Below are positions 44,802 to 52,644 of a DNA stretch of 64,000 nucleotides, piece after piece. The notes under the pieces were generated by a model. The model was not told where the DNA came from. It saw only the letters and a list, made by a program, of their open reading frames with translations, and did no database searches. The DNA is from Gammaproteobacteria bacterium. Lineage in GTDB: Bacteria; Pseudomonadota; Gammaproteobacteria; Pseudomonadales; Litorivicinaceae. The stretch covers positions 19,694 through 83,693 of the forward strand of contig JAHEDY010000005.1 in assembly GCA_024640985.1 (NCBI GenBank), given 5' to 3'. How positions within the stretch are numbered: position 1 is the first letter of the stretch; every line of letters starts with the position of its first letter. Made by a program: the position numbers and the translations under genes.

Positions 44802-45386
44802 TTATGCGTTTGCGTATTGCTCAGCGACATAATCCCAATTGATCAGCTCCCAGAATGCCTTCAAATACGCTGGGCGAGCATTCCGATAATCGATGTAATA
44901 GGCATGCTCCCAAACATCGCAAGTTAACAATGGTGTTTTGCCATCGGTCATTGGGTTACCAGCACCAGTCGTTGATGCTAGCTCCAATTGACCCTCTGCA
45001 TTTTTCACTAACCAACCCCAGCCAGAGCCAAAGGTTGTAACAGAGGTTTTGGTAAACTCTTCTTTGAAATTGTCGAATGATCCAAAGGTATCGTTGATAG
45101 CATCAGCGAGCTCGCCTGTTGGTTCGCCACCACCATTCGGTGAGAGGCAATGCCAATAGAATGTATGGTTCCAGACTTGGGCTGCGTTATTAAAGATTCC
45201 GCCGGAAGACGCTTTGATGATGTCTTCAAGCGACTTGCCTTCGAACTCGGTTCCTGGAACCAAGTTGTTTAAGTTATCCACGTAGGTTTTGTGGTGCTTT
45301 CCGTGGTGAAATTCGAGTGTTTCTTCTGAAATATGCGGTGCCAATGCATTTTTAGCATACGGCAGTGAGGGCAATTCGAATGCCAT
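44802..45386 (-). CDS. sodB: Superoxide dismutase, iron type
   Basis: Dismutates superoxide in the cytoplasm. The 194 residues begin [20 protein letters not shown]. The metal ligands are in [31 protein letters not shown], and [12 protein letters not shown] (Asp and His). [11 protein letters not shown] with [11 protein letters not shown] is typical of Fe-SodB. A GAGG ribosome-binding site precedes the ATG. A possible promoter (TTGAAT-16-CACAAT) lies upstream; no clear Fur box is seen. Confidence 0.96.
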   Translation of the reverse strand: MAFELPSLPYAKNALAPHISEETLEFHHGKHHKTYVDNLNNLVPGTEFEGKSLEDIIKASSGGIFNNAAQVWNHTFYWHCLSPNGGGEPTGELADAINDTFGSFDNFKEEFTKTSVTTFGSGWGWLVKNAEGQLELASTTGAGNPMTDGKTPLLTCDVWEHAYYIDYRNARPAYLKAFWELINWDYVAEQYANA

Positions 45387-45515
45387 GATGACCTCCAGTG
45401 AGTTTTGATCGACATGATTGTGGGGGCTTCTCGTGACAATTCAATCTTTTCGGTAATCATGGGTTCGTTTTGTCGAAGGATTCGGTACACTCAAGTCCCT
45501 CGAGAAGGCAAATGT

Positions 45516-46484
45516 ATGACGCGTAAAGAACCTCAGTTTAGTGACGATTTGACGACTCCGATTTCGGTATCCGATCAACGGCAAGCGGAGCCTCTGAAGT
45601 CAACGATTGAAACACCTCGAACCAACTCACCTGCGTCCCGCCAATCGAGTTCAAATTGGTTGCTGTGGCTATTTGTGGCGGTCAGTTTATGCGTGTCATT
45701 TGGAATGGCGTTCTTTGGTCTTGAGGAAGCCGGTCGATATCAGGCAGCCCTCAGTCAAGCCGAAAGTCAGGCAGAAGAACTCGAAGCGACCATCCAGCGT
45801 CTCAATCAGGCTCAAACTCAGGGGATTGGTGAATTGGCGCAATCTGACGCTCAGATGCGCAAGATGGTGCAATCGGTTGAGGCTCGTTTGAAATCAGACA
45901 TGAGTGCTGATCTGACAGTGATGGCGAAACAAGTCAAAGCGTTGCAGCAAGCGCTATTGGATTCAGGAAAAACCTCAGACGCACTGGAGAAGCAAACGAA
46001 AACCCTTCAACAGAGGCTGTCGGAGTCTGAACAACGGTCGAAAACATTAGAGTCCAGGCTCGACGAATCGGTTGCTTTGTTGAGTGAGCAAGTGAACGCA
46101 GAACGAACGCGGATCGACGGGGTTGCCGGTACTCGTCAAGCGGTCATGGCTCTGAGCGAAGAAGTGCGCGCGACCAAAGAGGTCCTGACCAGGCTCGATA
46201 ACCAGCTCAACGATGTGAATTCTGCTCAGTTAGACACTGAACAAACTGTGAAAGCTGTGCAGTTAAATATCGATGGGGTCAATGAACAATTGACACAGTT
46301 AGCCGATACGAATAACGCGCTGTTGGGCTTAGAGGTATTGTCTGAGGAGTTTGGGCGTCTTGCTGAGCAAGTGGGCAAACAACAGCAGATTCTTGAAGCT
46401 GTTGACGCCAGCCGAAAACAATTGACTCAACGAATTATTGATCTTGATGGCCGAGTGAATCTCGCGCTGTCACCAAAGGAGTAA
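45516..46484 (+). CDS. Single-pass membrane protein with long coiled coil, partner of an orphan ParA
   Basis: The ATG at 45516 follows AGAAGG and gives 322 residues. The N-terminal 47 residues are polar and probably cytoplasmic. One transmembrane helix (WLLWLFVAVSLCVSFGMAFF, about 48-67) follows. The remaining 250 residues are almost entirely heptad-rich Glu/Gln/Leu coiled coil (SQAESQAEELEATIQRLNQ and onward). I do not recognise a family. It ends two bases before the ParA gene, so the two are probably co-translated. It could be a membrane anchor or polar scaffold for the ParA protein (inference). Confidence 0.75.
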   Translation: MTRKEPQFSDDLTTPISVSDQRQAEPLKSTIETPRTNSPASRQSSSNWLLWLFVAVSLCVSFGMAFFGLEEAGRYQAALSQAESQAEELEATIQRLNQAQTQGIGELAQSDAQMRKMVQSVEARLKSDMSADLTVMAKQVKALQQALLDSGKTSDALEKQTKTLQQRLSESEQRSKTLESRLDESVALLSEQVNAERTRIDGVAGTRQAVMALSEEVRATKEVLTRLDNQLNDVNSAQLDTEQTVKAVQLNIDGVNEQLTQLADTNNALLGLEVLSEEFGRLAEQVGKQQQILEAVDASRKQLTQRIIDLDGRVNLALSPKE

Positions 46485-46486
46485 CA

Positions 46487-47254
46487 ATGCGTCGCGTGGT
46501 GTTTAACCAAAAAGGTGGGGTGGGGAAATCGAGTATTGCTGTCAATTTGGCTGCAGCGAGCGCCAAGTCTGGTTTGAAAACCCTTTTGATTGATTTGGAT
46601 GTGCAAGGTAACAGCACGCATTACATTGTCGGCGAGCAATCGGAACAGTTGCTAGGTGTTGAGGATTTTTTCCAGAATCAATTATCGCTGTATTCTCGCG
46701 AACCGATGACTTCCTTAATTCACCAGAGTGCCTACCCAAATTTATCTGTCATGCCCTCTGGACGAGGCCTGCTTGAACTTGAGCATAAGCTTGAGAGTCG
46801 GTACAAAATGTATAAGCTCAAAGAGGCATTGGCTGAATTGATGACAGACTTTGATCGGATTTATCTGGATACGCCGCCTGCTCTTAACTTTTTTTCGCGA
46901 TCGGCAATGATCGCTGCCGACCGGGTGGTTGTGCCCTTCGATTGCGACACATTTTCCAAGCAAGCGCTGTATCAGCTGACTGAGACGATCGAAGAAATCA
47001 AAGCAGACCATAATCCGCAATTGGTGCTTGAAGCGATTGTTCCCAATCAGGTTCCGGCGCGTGCGAAGTTACCCAAGCAGCTCATTGAAGGCTTAAAGGC
47101 GGATTCACTGCCGGTCACTCAGACAACGCTTTCGTCGAGTGTGGTGATGCGTGAGTCTCATGAAAAAGCAAAGCCATTGGTTCATCTGTATGCAAAACAT
47201 CGCCTGACGCAAGAATTTGAGGCGCTACTGCAAGAGCTTGAGTCGCAAGCTTGA
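46487..47254 (+). CDS. Orphan ParA/Soj-family ATPase
   Basis: A 255-residue deviant Walker ATPase. The P-loop FNQKGGVGKSSIAVNLA starts at residue 6, with LLIDLDVQGNSTHY (A') and IYLDTPPALNFFSRSAM (B). It lacks the N-terminal DNA-binding domain of plasmid ParA and there is no parB next to it. Such orphan ParAs position chemotaxis arrays, carboxysomes or flagella instead of chromosomes. The upstream coiled-coil membrane protein is the natural partner candidate. Its stop overlaps the yqcC start (TTGA). Confidence 0.88.
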   Translation: MRRVVFNQKGGVGKSSIAVNLAAASAKSGLKTLLIDLDVQGNSTHYIVGEQSEQLLGVEDFFQNQLSLYSREPMTSLIHQSAYPNLSVMPSGRGLLELEHKLESRYKMYKLKEALAELMTDFDRIYLDTPPALNFFSRSAMIAADRVVVPFDCDTFSKQALYQLTETIEEIKADHNPQLVLEAIVPNQVPARAKLPKQLIEGLKADSLPVTQTTLSSSVVMRESHEKAKPLVHLYAKHRLTQEFEALLQELESQA

Positions 47255-47579
47255 TCGATCAACAAAGCGTAGAGATCATCGATGCGCTGAATCAACTTGA
47301 GGTTGGCTTGAGGGATTTGGGCTTGTGGTCAGACGAGCGGCCGACGGCTGAGGCTTTGGCCAGTACACTGCCGTTTTGTTACGACACACTAGAATTGGAA
47401 CAATGGCTTCAGTTTGTGTTTTTAGGCCGGATGAGGGAGATTTTGGAACAAGGTGATCGTTTACCGGACTCTTGCGCGATCTATCCGTACATCGAGATGC
47501 TATCGGGAGCTGGGAAAACGGTCAATCCAAAACTGGCTACGTTAATCCAGCGAGTGGATCAAAGTATCTCGAAAAAAAG

Positions 47580-47601
<22 letters not shown>
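47251..47601 (+). CDS. yqcC: YqcC-family (DUF446) protein
   Basis: A 116-residue helical protein of the YqcC family. LNQLEVGLRDLGLWSDERPTAEALASTLPFCYDTLELEQWLQFVFLGRM is the diagnostic segment. In E. coli yqcC sits next to truC; its function is unknown. The TTG start overlaps the ParA stop. The last 22 bases, including the stop codon, run antisense into the tRNA-fMet gene, so the C-terminal residues SGSGERI are dictated by the tRNA sequence. Confidence 0.85.
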
Positions 47602-47656
<55 letters not shown>

Positions 47657-47668
47657 ATCGAGGCGCGA

Positions 47669-47697
47669 ATATTAATGAAATGCAGTTGTTTCGTCAA
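47669..47697 (-). promoter_or_regulatory. Sigma-70 promoter of tRNA-fMet
   Basis: On the minus strand TTGACG (47697-47692), a 17-bp spacer and TAATAT (47674-47669) precede the tRNA by 12 bp. A GC-rich discriminator (TCGCGCC) follows, as expected for a stringently controlled stable-RNA promoter. Confidence 0.8.
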
Positions 47698-47744
47698 GTA
47701 ACACTTGGCAATCATTGCACAACTTTTTCTAACTGAGTGGATCT

Positions 47745-48440
47745 ATGACATCAACGCCCCGCATTCGTGCCAATCGATACAGTGTCATGACGCTGGAGTG
47801 GCCTAAAGACAGTGGCCCATTGGACTCGTGGTTGCGTCTCCAGTGTGACAAAGCACCAGCGCTCATGCAGGAAATTGCGATCGTTTTAAAGCCTGCGATA
47901 GAGCATACTGCCAGCGAGATCGGCGAAGCGGTCGATCTCCTGGATCAGTTGGGGATTGGTTTGATCGGTTTAACAGGCGATCCTCAGCACCGGACGGTTG
48001 CTGACGAACTTGGTCTTGCCTGGTTGTCTTCGAACAATGTGACTGTTGAGGCAGATACTTCAAGAGCGGTGTCGGCCACATCGCCAGTCCCTGATCAGAC
48101 TCGAAACAGCGCATTAGTGATCGAAGGTCCAGTCCGTTCAGGCGTTCAAATCTACGCGAAAGACCGCGATCTGGTGATCATCGGTCAAGTGAGCGAGGGT
48201 GCCGAAATCATGGCGGACGGGCATGTCCATGTGTATGGCCGTCTGCGAGGGCGGGTCGCAGCCGGTGTCAGTGGACAGGCCGATGCTGAAATTTTTTGCT
48301 TAACCTTCGAGCCAGAATTGGTGTCGCTTGCAGGGATGTATTGCGGATCAGACCAGATCCCCGAAGAGCTCTGGTCTGCTAGAGTAAGAGTTGGGCTTGA
48401 CGGAACGGCTCAAAAATTAACATTTGCTTTAATGGGATAA
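47745..48440 (+). CDS. minC: Septum site-determining protein MinC
   Basis: Inhibits FtsZ polymerisation away from midcell. The 231 residues contain an N-terminal FtsZ-binding domain (about 1-105) and a C-terminal beta-helix dimerisation domain. The latter shows GPVRSGVQIYAKDRDLVIIGQVSEGAEIMADGHVHVYGRLRGRVAAG and IFCLTFEPELVSLAGMY, which also binds MinD. It is the first gene of minC-minD-minE. The 13-bp gap to minD contains AAGGAG. Confidence 0.96.
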   Translation: MTSTPRIRANRYSVMTLEWPKDSGPLDSWLRLQCDKAPALMQEIAIVLKPAIEHTASEIGEAVDLLDQLGIGLIGLTGDPQHRTVADELGLAWLSSNNVTVEADTSRAVSATSPVPDQTRNSALVIEGPVRSGVQIYAKDRDLVIIGQVSEGAEIMADGHVHVYGRLRGRVAAGVSGQADAEIFCLTFEPELVSLAGMYCGSDQIPEELWSARVRVGLDGTAQKLTFALMG

Positions 48441-48453
48441 AGGAGAAGAAAGC

Positions 48454-49269
48454 TTGGCTACCGTTGTCACTGTGACCTCAGGGAAAGGTGGTGTTGGTAA
48501 AACGACGTCATCAGCAGCTCTGGCTGCCGGTCTTGCAAAGGCCGGTCACCGCACTGTGGTGATTGATTTTGATGTGGGACTGCGGAACCTCGATCTCATT
48601 ATGGGTGTTGAGCGCCGTGTCGTGTTTGATTTCGTCAATGTGATCTCCGGTGAGGCGACACTGAATCAAGCACTGATTCAAGATAAGCGCATGGAGAATC
48701 TGTCGATCTTGGCGGCAAGCCAGACTAAGGATAAAGATGCCTTGTCTGAAGAGGGTGTCGGCCAAGTTCTCGACCAATTGGCTGACATGGGTTTTGAATA
48801 TATCGTCTGTGATTCGCCTGCGGGTATTGAGCGAGGTGCAACAATGGCGCTTCACTTTGCCGATCATGCGGTCATTGTCACCAACCCAGAAGTTTCGTCG
48901 GTTCGCGATTCAGATCGGATTCTGGGCATTCTGCAATCGAAATCCAAGCGTGCGAAAGAAGGCGGAAAAGTTCAAGAGCATTTGTTGATCACGCGATACG
49001 ATCCGATTCGTGTGGATCAGGGAGAAATGTTATCCAAAGAAGACGTCTGTGACATCTTAGCGGTGAAGCTCATTGGAGTCATTCCTGAATCGAAAGCGGT
49101 GTTAAAAGCGTCAAATACCGGTGTCCCTGTCATCTTGGATGAAGACTCTGATGCGGGACAAGCCTACAGTGATGCGGTCGCTCGGTTTCTTGGGGACGAT
49201 CGTCCGCTAAGGTTTGTCACAGCGAAGAAGCAAGGACTTCTCAGTCGCATTCTGGGTGGAGGTGACTGA
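48454..49269 (+). CDS. minD: Septum site-determining ATPase MinD
   Basis: Membrane-associated ATPase that recruits MinC and oscillates with MinE. The 271 residues start (TTG) with ATVVTVTSGKGGVGKTTSSAALA, the deviant Walker A. VIDFDVGLRNLDLIMG and CDSPAGIERGA follow. The C-terminal amphipathic helix (KKQGLLSRILGG) is the membrane-targeting sequence. The stop overlaps the minE ATG by one base. Confidence 0.98.
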   Translation: MATVVTVTSGKGGVGKTTSSAALAAGLAKAGHRTVVIDFDVGLRNLDLIMGVERRVVFDFVNVISGEATLNQALIQDKRMENLSILAASQTKDKDALSEEGVGQVLDQLADMGFEYIVCDSPAGIERGATMALHFADHAVIVTNPEVSSVRDSDRILGILQSKSKRAKEGGKVQEHLLITRYDPIRVDQGEMLSKEDVCDILAVKLIGVIPESKAVLKASNTGVPVILDEDSDAGQAYSDAVARFLGDDRPLRFVTAKKQGLLSRILGGGD

Positions 49270-49520
49270 TGGCATTCTTTGGTCTGTTTTCAAGCAAGCA
49301 AAAAACCTCGGCAGCGGCAGCTAAAGAGCGGTTACAGATTCTGATTTCGCATGAGCGCCAGAATCGTGAGGGCCCCGATTTCCTTCCGGATTTACAGCGA
49401 GAAATTCTGGATGTTGTCAAAAAATATGTGGCGATTCGTGATGATCAAGTCGCGATCCGATTAGACCGAGTCGGTGACTCGTCCGTGTTGGAATTGAACG
49501 TCACCTTACCTGAGCGCTAG
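49269..49520 (+). CDS. minE: Cell division topological specificity factor MinE
   Basis: Stimulates MinD ATPase and sets the Min oscillation. The 83 residues contain the N-terminal membrane/MinD-binding part (AAKERLQILISHERQNR) and the dimerisation domain (FLPDLQREILDVVKKYVAI). The ATG overlaps the minD stop. The following sbcB GTG lies one base past its stop. Confidence 0.97.
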   Translation: MAFFGLFSSKQKTSAAAAKERLQILISHERQNREGPDFLPDLQREILDVVKKYVAIRDDQVAIRLDRVGDSSVLELNVTLPER

Positions 49521-49521
49521 G

Positions 49522-50979
49522 GTGCAGATTCTCTGGTACGACTATGAAACGTCGGGCCGAGATGCAGCTGCAGATCGGCCCATCCAAATGGGGTGGCAGC
49601 TGACTGATCCCGGAATGGAACCATTGGCGGATGCACAGTCTCTTCTCATCCGTCTTCCCGACGACGTCCTTCCCTCTCCTGGCGCGATGCTAGTCCATCA
49701 AATCCTCCCGGAGAGGCATCAGCGCGAGGGTGTTTCTGAGGCTCAGCTTGCGACTCATCTCGAGAATCTCATTGTTCCGCGAACCCTAGTCGCTGGTTAT
49801 AATTCGCGTGGCTTTGATGACAAGTTTACGCAGCATGTCTTTTATCGCTCGTTGCGCGATCCTTATGCTTGGCAATATGCCAATGGTCGTGGTCGGTTTG
49901 ATTTATATCCGGTGGTTCTGAGTTATTTTGTGTTCGCTCCAGCGGCGATTCGCTGGCCGGAAGATCATGATGGCCGACCGCGATTTAAACTCGACCGGAT
50001 TGGCCCGCTCAACCAGCTCGATCACGGGCTGACGCGGGCGCATGATGCGTCCTCTGATGTCACAGTGACGGCGCGATTAGCGCGACAACTGGCGCTCTAT
50101 GATGCTGATCTATTTGCCTCTTGCTTAAAGCGGATTGATAAGCACTTTGTGACCGACCAAATTCGAGCCGATGGTCGAAGTGAGGGGCTTCTTGAGGTCA
50201 CCCCCTTTGCCGGTTGGGAACGCGGATTCGTCAGAGACTGTTGGATTCCGTTCCGTTTGTCAGAACGTTCGAATGATTATGTGGCCTTTGATTTAAATCA
50301 TGATCCACAAGAGGTCATGGCAGGCTTGATTGCGTTGGCGGAATCGGAATCGAGCGATCTGAGCGACACTCGAAAAGCGGCTTACGCGTTGGGTCTTCAC
50401 ACGATCCGAATCAATGCGCAGCCAATGTTGTTTCGTCGTGGCACTCTCGATGCCGATGTCAAAGCACGTTTAGAGGCCTTTGGTCGCGACGAGGCAATGC
50501 AAAACCGGCATCTCGAGATTTGGCAACATATTCAAGAATCACCGGCCTTTAAACAGCTGTATCAGTTGGCGGTTACCATCTTCAGTGAACCCCAACAGTC
50601 GGCTCCTGACGACGTTGACTTGGCGCTTTACGCAGGACGCTTTTTGTCAACACATGATAAGGATCTACTGGCCGGTCTCCCATTGATGGATGCAGAGGCT
50701 TTAAGCCAGTTAGATCTCGCATTTGATGATGTTCGTTACCCGGAATTGCTCTTTCGGTATCGAGCACGTAATTTTCCACGATCGTTATCTCAGTCGGAAT
50801 GGAAGCGTTGGCAGAAAGTTCGTCGAGACAAGCTGATGGGGATTTCCAATGCAAAAACGGCAGCAAGTCGAGTTCAGGATGAGTTGATGGAAATCAGTCA
50901 GCGGTCTGATCTCGATCCTCATCAAATCGGCCTATTGCAAGAGTTTGTCAATTGGTTGGACAATCAACCACCTGTGTGA
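49522..50979 (+). CDS. sbcB: Exodeoxyribonuclease I
   Basis: A 3'-5' single-strand DNA exonuclease involved in recombination and mismatch repair. The 485 residues begin with the DEDDh exonuclease motif ILWYDYETSGRDAAADRPIQMG. YNSRGFDDKFTQHVFYR and the final His/Asp motif GLTRAHDASSDVTVTARLA follow. The SH3-like and helical C-terminal domains of ExoI are also present (NDYVAFDLNHDP, FRYRARNFP). The GTG start follows minE by one base. Attachment to the min operon is probably a local arrangement. Confidence 0.95.
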   Translation: MQILWYDYETSGRDAAADRPIQMGWQLTDPGMEPLADAQSLLIRLPDDVLPSPGAMLVHQILPERHQREGVSEAQLATHLENLIVPRTLVAGYNSRGFDDKFTQHVFYRSLRDPYAWQYANGRGRFDLYPVVLSYFVFAPAAIRWPEDHDGRPRFKLDRIGPLNQLDHGLTRAHDASSDVTVTARLARQLALYDADLFASCLKRIDKHFVTDQIRADGRSEGLLEVTPFAGWERGFVRDCWIPFRLSERSNDYVAFDLNHDPQEVMAGLIALAESESSDLSDTRKAAYALGLHTIRINAQPMLFRRGTLDADVKARLEAFGRDEAMQNRHLEIWQHIQESPAFKQLYQLAVTIFSEPQQSAPDDVDLALYAGRFLSTHDKDLLAGLPLMDAEALSQLDLAFDDVRYPELLFRYRARNFPRSLSQSEWKRWQKVRRDKLMGISNAKTAASRVQDELMEISQRSDLDPHQIGLLQEFVNWLDNQPPV

Positions 50980-50997
50980 TCCCGCTAAGGGGATAAT

Positions 50998-52644
50998 ATG
51001 ATTCATCGTGGTGATTTTTTCGGTGGCGTAACAGCAGCTGTCGTTGCACTTCCACTCGCGTTGGCATTCGGCGTGGCCTCTGGAGCTGGAGCGGCAGCTG
51101 GTCTTTACGGCGCGATTGCTGTGGGGTTCTTTGCAGCGCTCTTCGGTGGGACACCAAGCCAAGTCTCTGGTCCAACTGGACCCATGACTGTGGTGATGGC
51201 TGCGGTCATTACCAACGCGGTTGCTATGAATCCCGAACAGGGCCTGACAATCGCTTTTACAACAGTGTCTCTTGCCGGCTTGTTGCAGATCGCAGCTGGG
51301 AAGTTACGCCTTGGTCGCTACTTGGTGATGGTTCCGTTTCCCGTAGTTTCTGGATTCATGAGTGGTATTGGGGTCATCATCATCTTGCTTGAGGTGGCGC
51401 CACTATTTGGTGTGGAGGGGCAGTCAAATCCGTTGCGAGCACTTCTCATGCTGCCGAAAGTCATGCATGAAATGCAGTGGGATTCCGCGGTCTTGGGTCT
51501 CGGCACGCTGGTGCTTTTATTTGTCTGGCCTAAGCGATTTCAATTATTGCCTGCTCCCTTGATGGCGTTGATTGCTTTTGCCTGCTTGTCCTTGGGTGGA
51601 CCCTTTGATCGGGTGGATCGGATTGGAGAAATTCCGAGGGGGCTCCCTGACTTGGTGATGCCCTATGTTTCAATTGATCTTCTTCCGATGATTGTCGGTT
51701 CGGCATTTTTGCTGGCGGCCTTAGGAGCGATCGATTCACTACTGACTTCGCTGGTGGCAGATAATCTCACCCGGACTCAGCATGATTCCGACAAGGAGTT
51801 GGTTGGCCAGGGTATTGGTAATTTTGTGGCTGGATTCATCGGTGGGTTACCCGGTGCTGGCGCTACGATGCGGACGTTAGTGAATGTACGTCTTGGTGGG
51901 CGATCTTCGGTCAGCGGGATGTTGCACTCGATAGTATTGGCGGTGTTGATGCTCGGCGCGGCACCTTTGGCCGAGGCGATTCCTCTGGCAGTACTTGCTG
52001 GGATTCTTTTAAAAACAGGTTTCGATATCATTGATTGGGGATTTTTAAAACGAGTCGCCAGTATTCCGCTGTTCTCCAGCGCGCTGATGTTGGTGGTATT
52101 TTCCGTCACTGTCTTTGTGGATTTGATCACAGCCGTTGCGATCGGAGTATTTGTCGCCAATCTGGAGACTTTGTACCGGTTAAGTGAGGCGCATCTCCAG
52201 AAGATGAAAGTGGGTCTGTCGAGAGAAGAAATTCCTGATTTGACCGATCATGAAGCGGCAGCGTTGGATGCGCTTCAAGGGCGAGTGCTTGTTTATCAAT
52301 TAAACGGGTTTATGAGCTACGGATTGTCTCGAGGGATTGCTCAGCATTTCTCGCAATTCTCAGATCACGACATTTTAATTGTCGATTTTACCGATGTGGA
52401 TCACTTGGATTTATCAGCCGGCCTCACTCTGATGGAGATGATTGAAGACGCAACTCGGATGGACCGGTCGGTCTTTCTGGTGGGCGTGCAAGCGCGCATT
52501 GAACAGGAAATGAAGGCTGCTGGTATTTACGCATCCGTCCCTCAAAACGATCGATTTGATACACGACCTCAAGCAATTTCTGAGGCCGCTAGCCGTCTGC
52601 ACGAAAAGCCTTCAATACCACAGGACTTTGGATCCGCTGTTTGA
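50998..52644 (+). CDS. SulP-family anion transporter with C-terminal STAS domain
   Basis: A 548-residue inner-membrane transporter. The SulP core of 14 predicted helices includes the signature VALPLALAFGVASGAGAAAGLYGAI and GGTPSQVSGPTGPMTVVMAAV. NFVAGFIGGLPGAGATMRTLVN is also present. The STAS domain (about 425-530) shows VLVYQLNGFMSYG and ILIVDFTDVDHLDLSAGLTL. Members move sulfate, bicarbonate or dicarboxylates; the substrate is not determined here. AAGGGGAT precedes the ATG. Its final 56 bp overlap the M16 peptidase gene on the other strand. Confidence 0.92.
   Translation: MIHRGDFFGGVTAAVVALPLALAFGVASGAGAAAGLYGAIAVGFFAALFGGTPSQVSGPTGPMTVVMAAVITNAVAMNPEQGLTIAFTTVSLAGLLQIAAGKLRLGRYLVMVPFPVVSGFMSGIGVIIILLEVAPLFGVEGQSNPLRALLMLPKVMHEMQWDSAVLGLGTLVLLFVWPKRFQLLPAPLMALIAFACLSLGGPFDRVDRIGEIPRGLPDLVMPYVSIDLLPMIVGSAFLLAALGAIDSLLTSLVADNLTRTQHDSDKELVGQGIGNFVAGFIGGLPGAGATMRTLVNVRLGGRSSVSGMLHSIVLAVLMLGAAPLAEAIPLAVLAGILLKTGFDIIDWGFLKRVASIPLFSSALMLVVFSVTVFVDLITAVAIGVFVANLETLYRLSEAHLQKMKVGLSREEIPDLTDHEAAALDALQGRVLVYQLNGFMSYGLSRGIAQHFSQFSDHDILIVDFTDVDHLDLSAGLTLMEMIEDATRMDRSVFLVGVQARIEQEMKAAGIYASVPQNDRFDTRPQAISEAASRLHEKPSIPQDFGSAV

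Noticed and set aside
45387-45515. Fur box upstream of sodB
   Set aside because: The only resemblance is GGTAATCATGG, far from the 19-bp GATAATGATAATCATTATC consensus.
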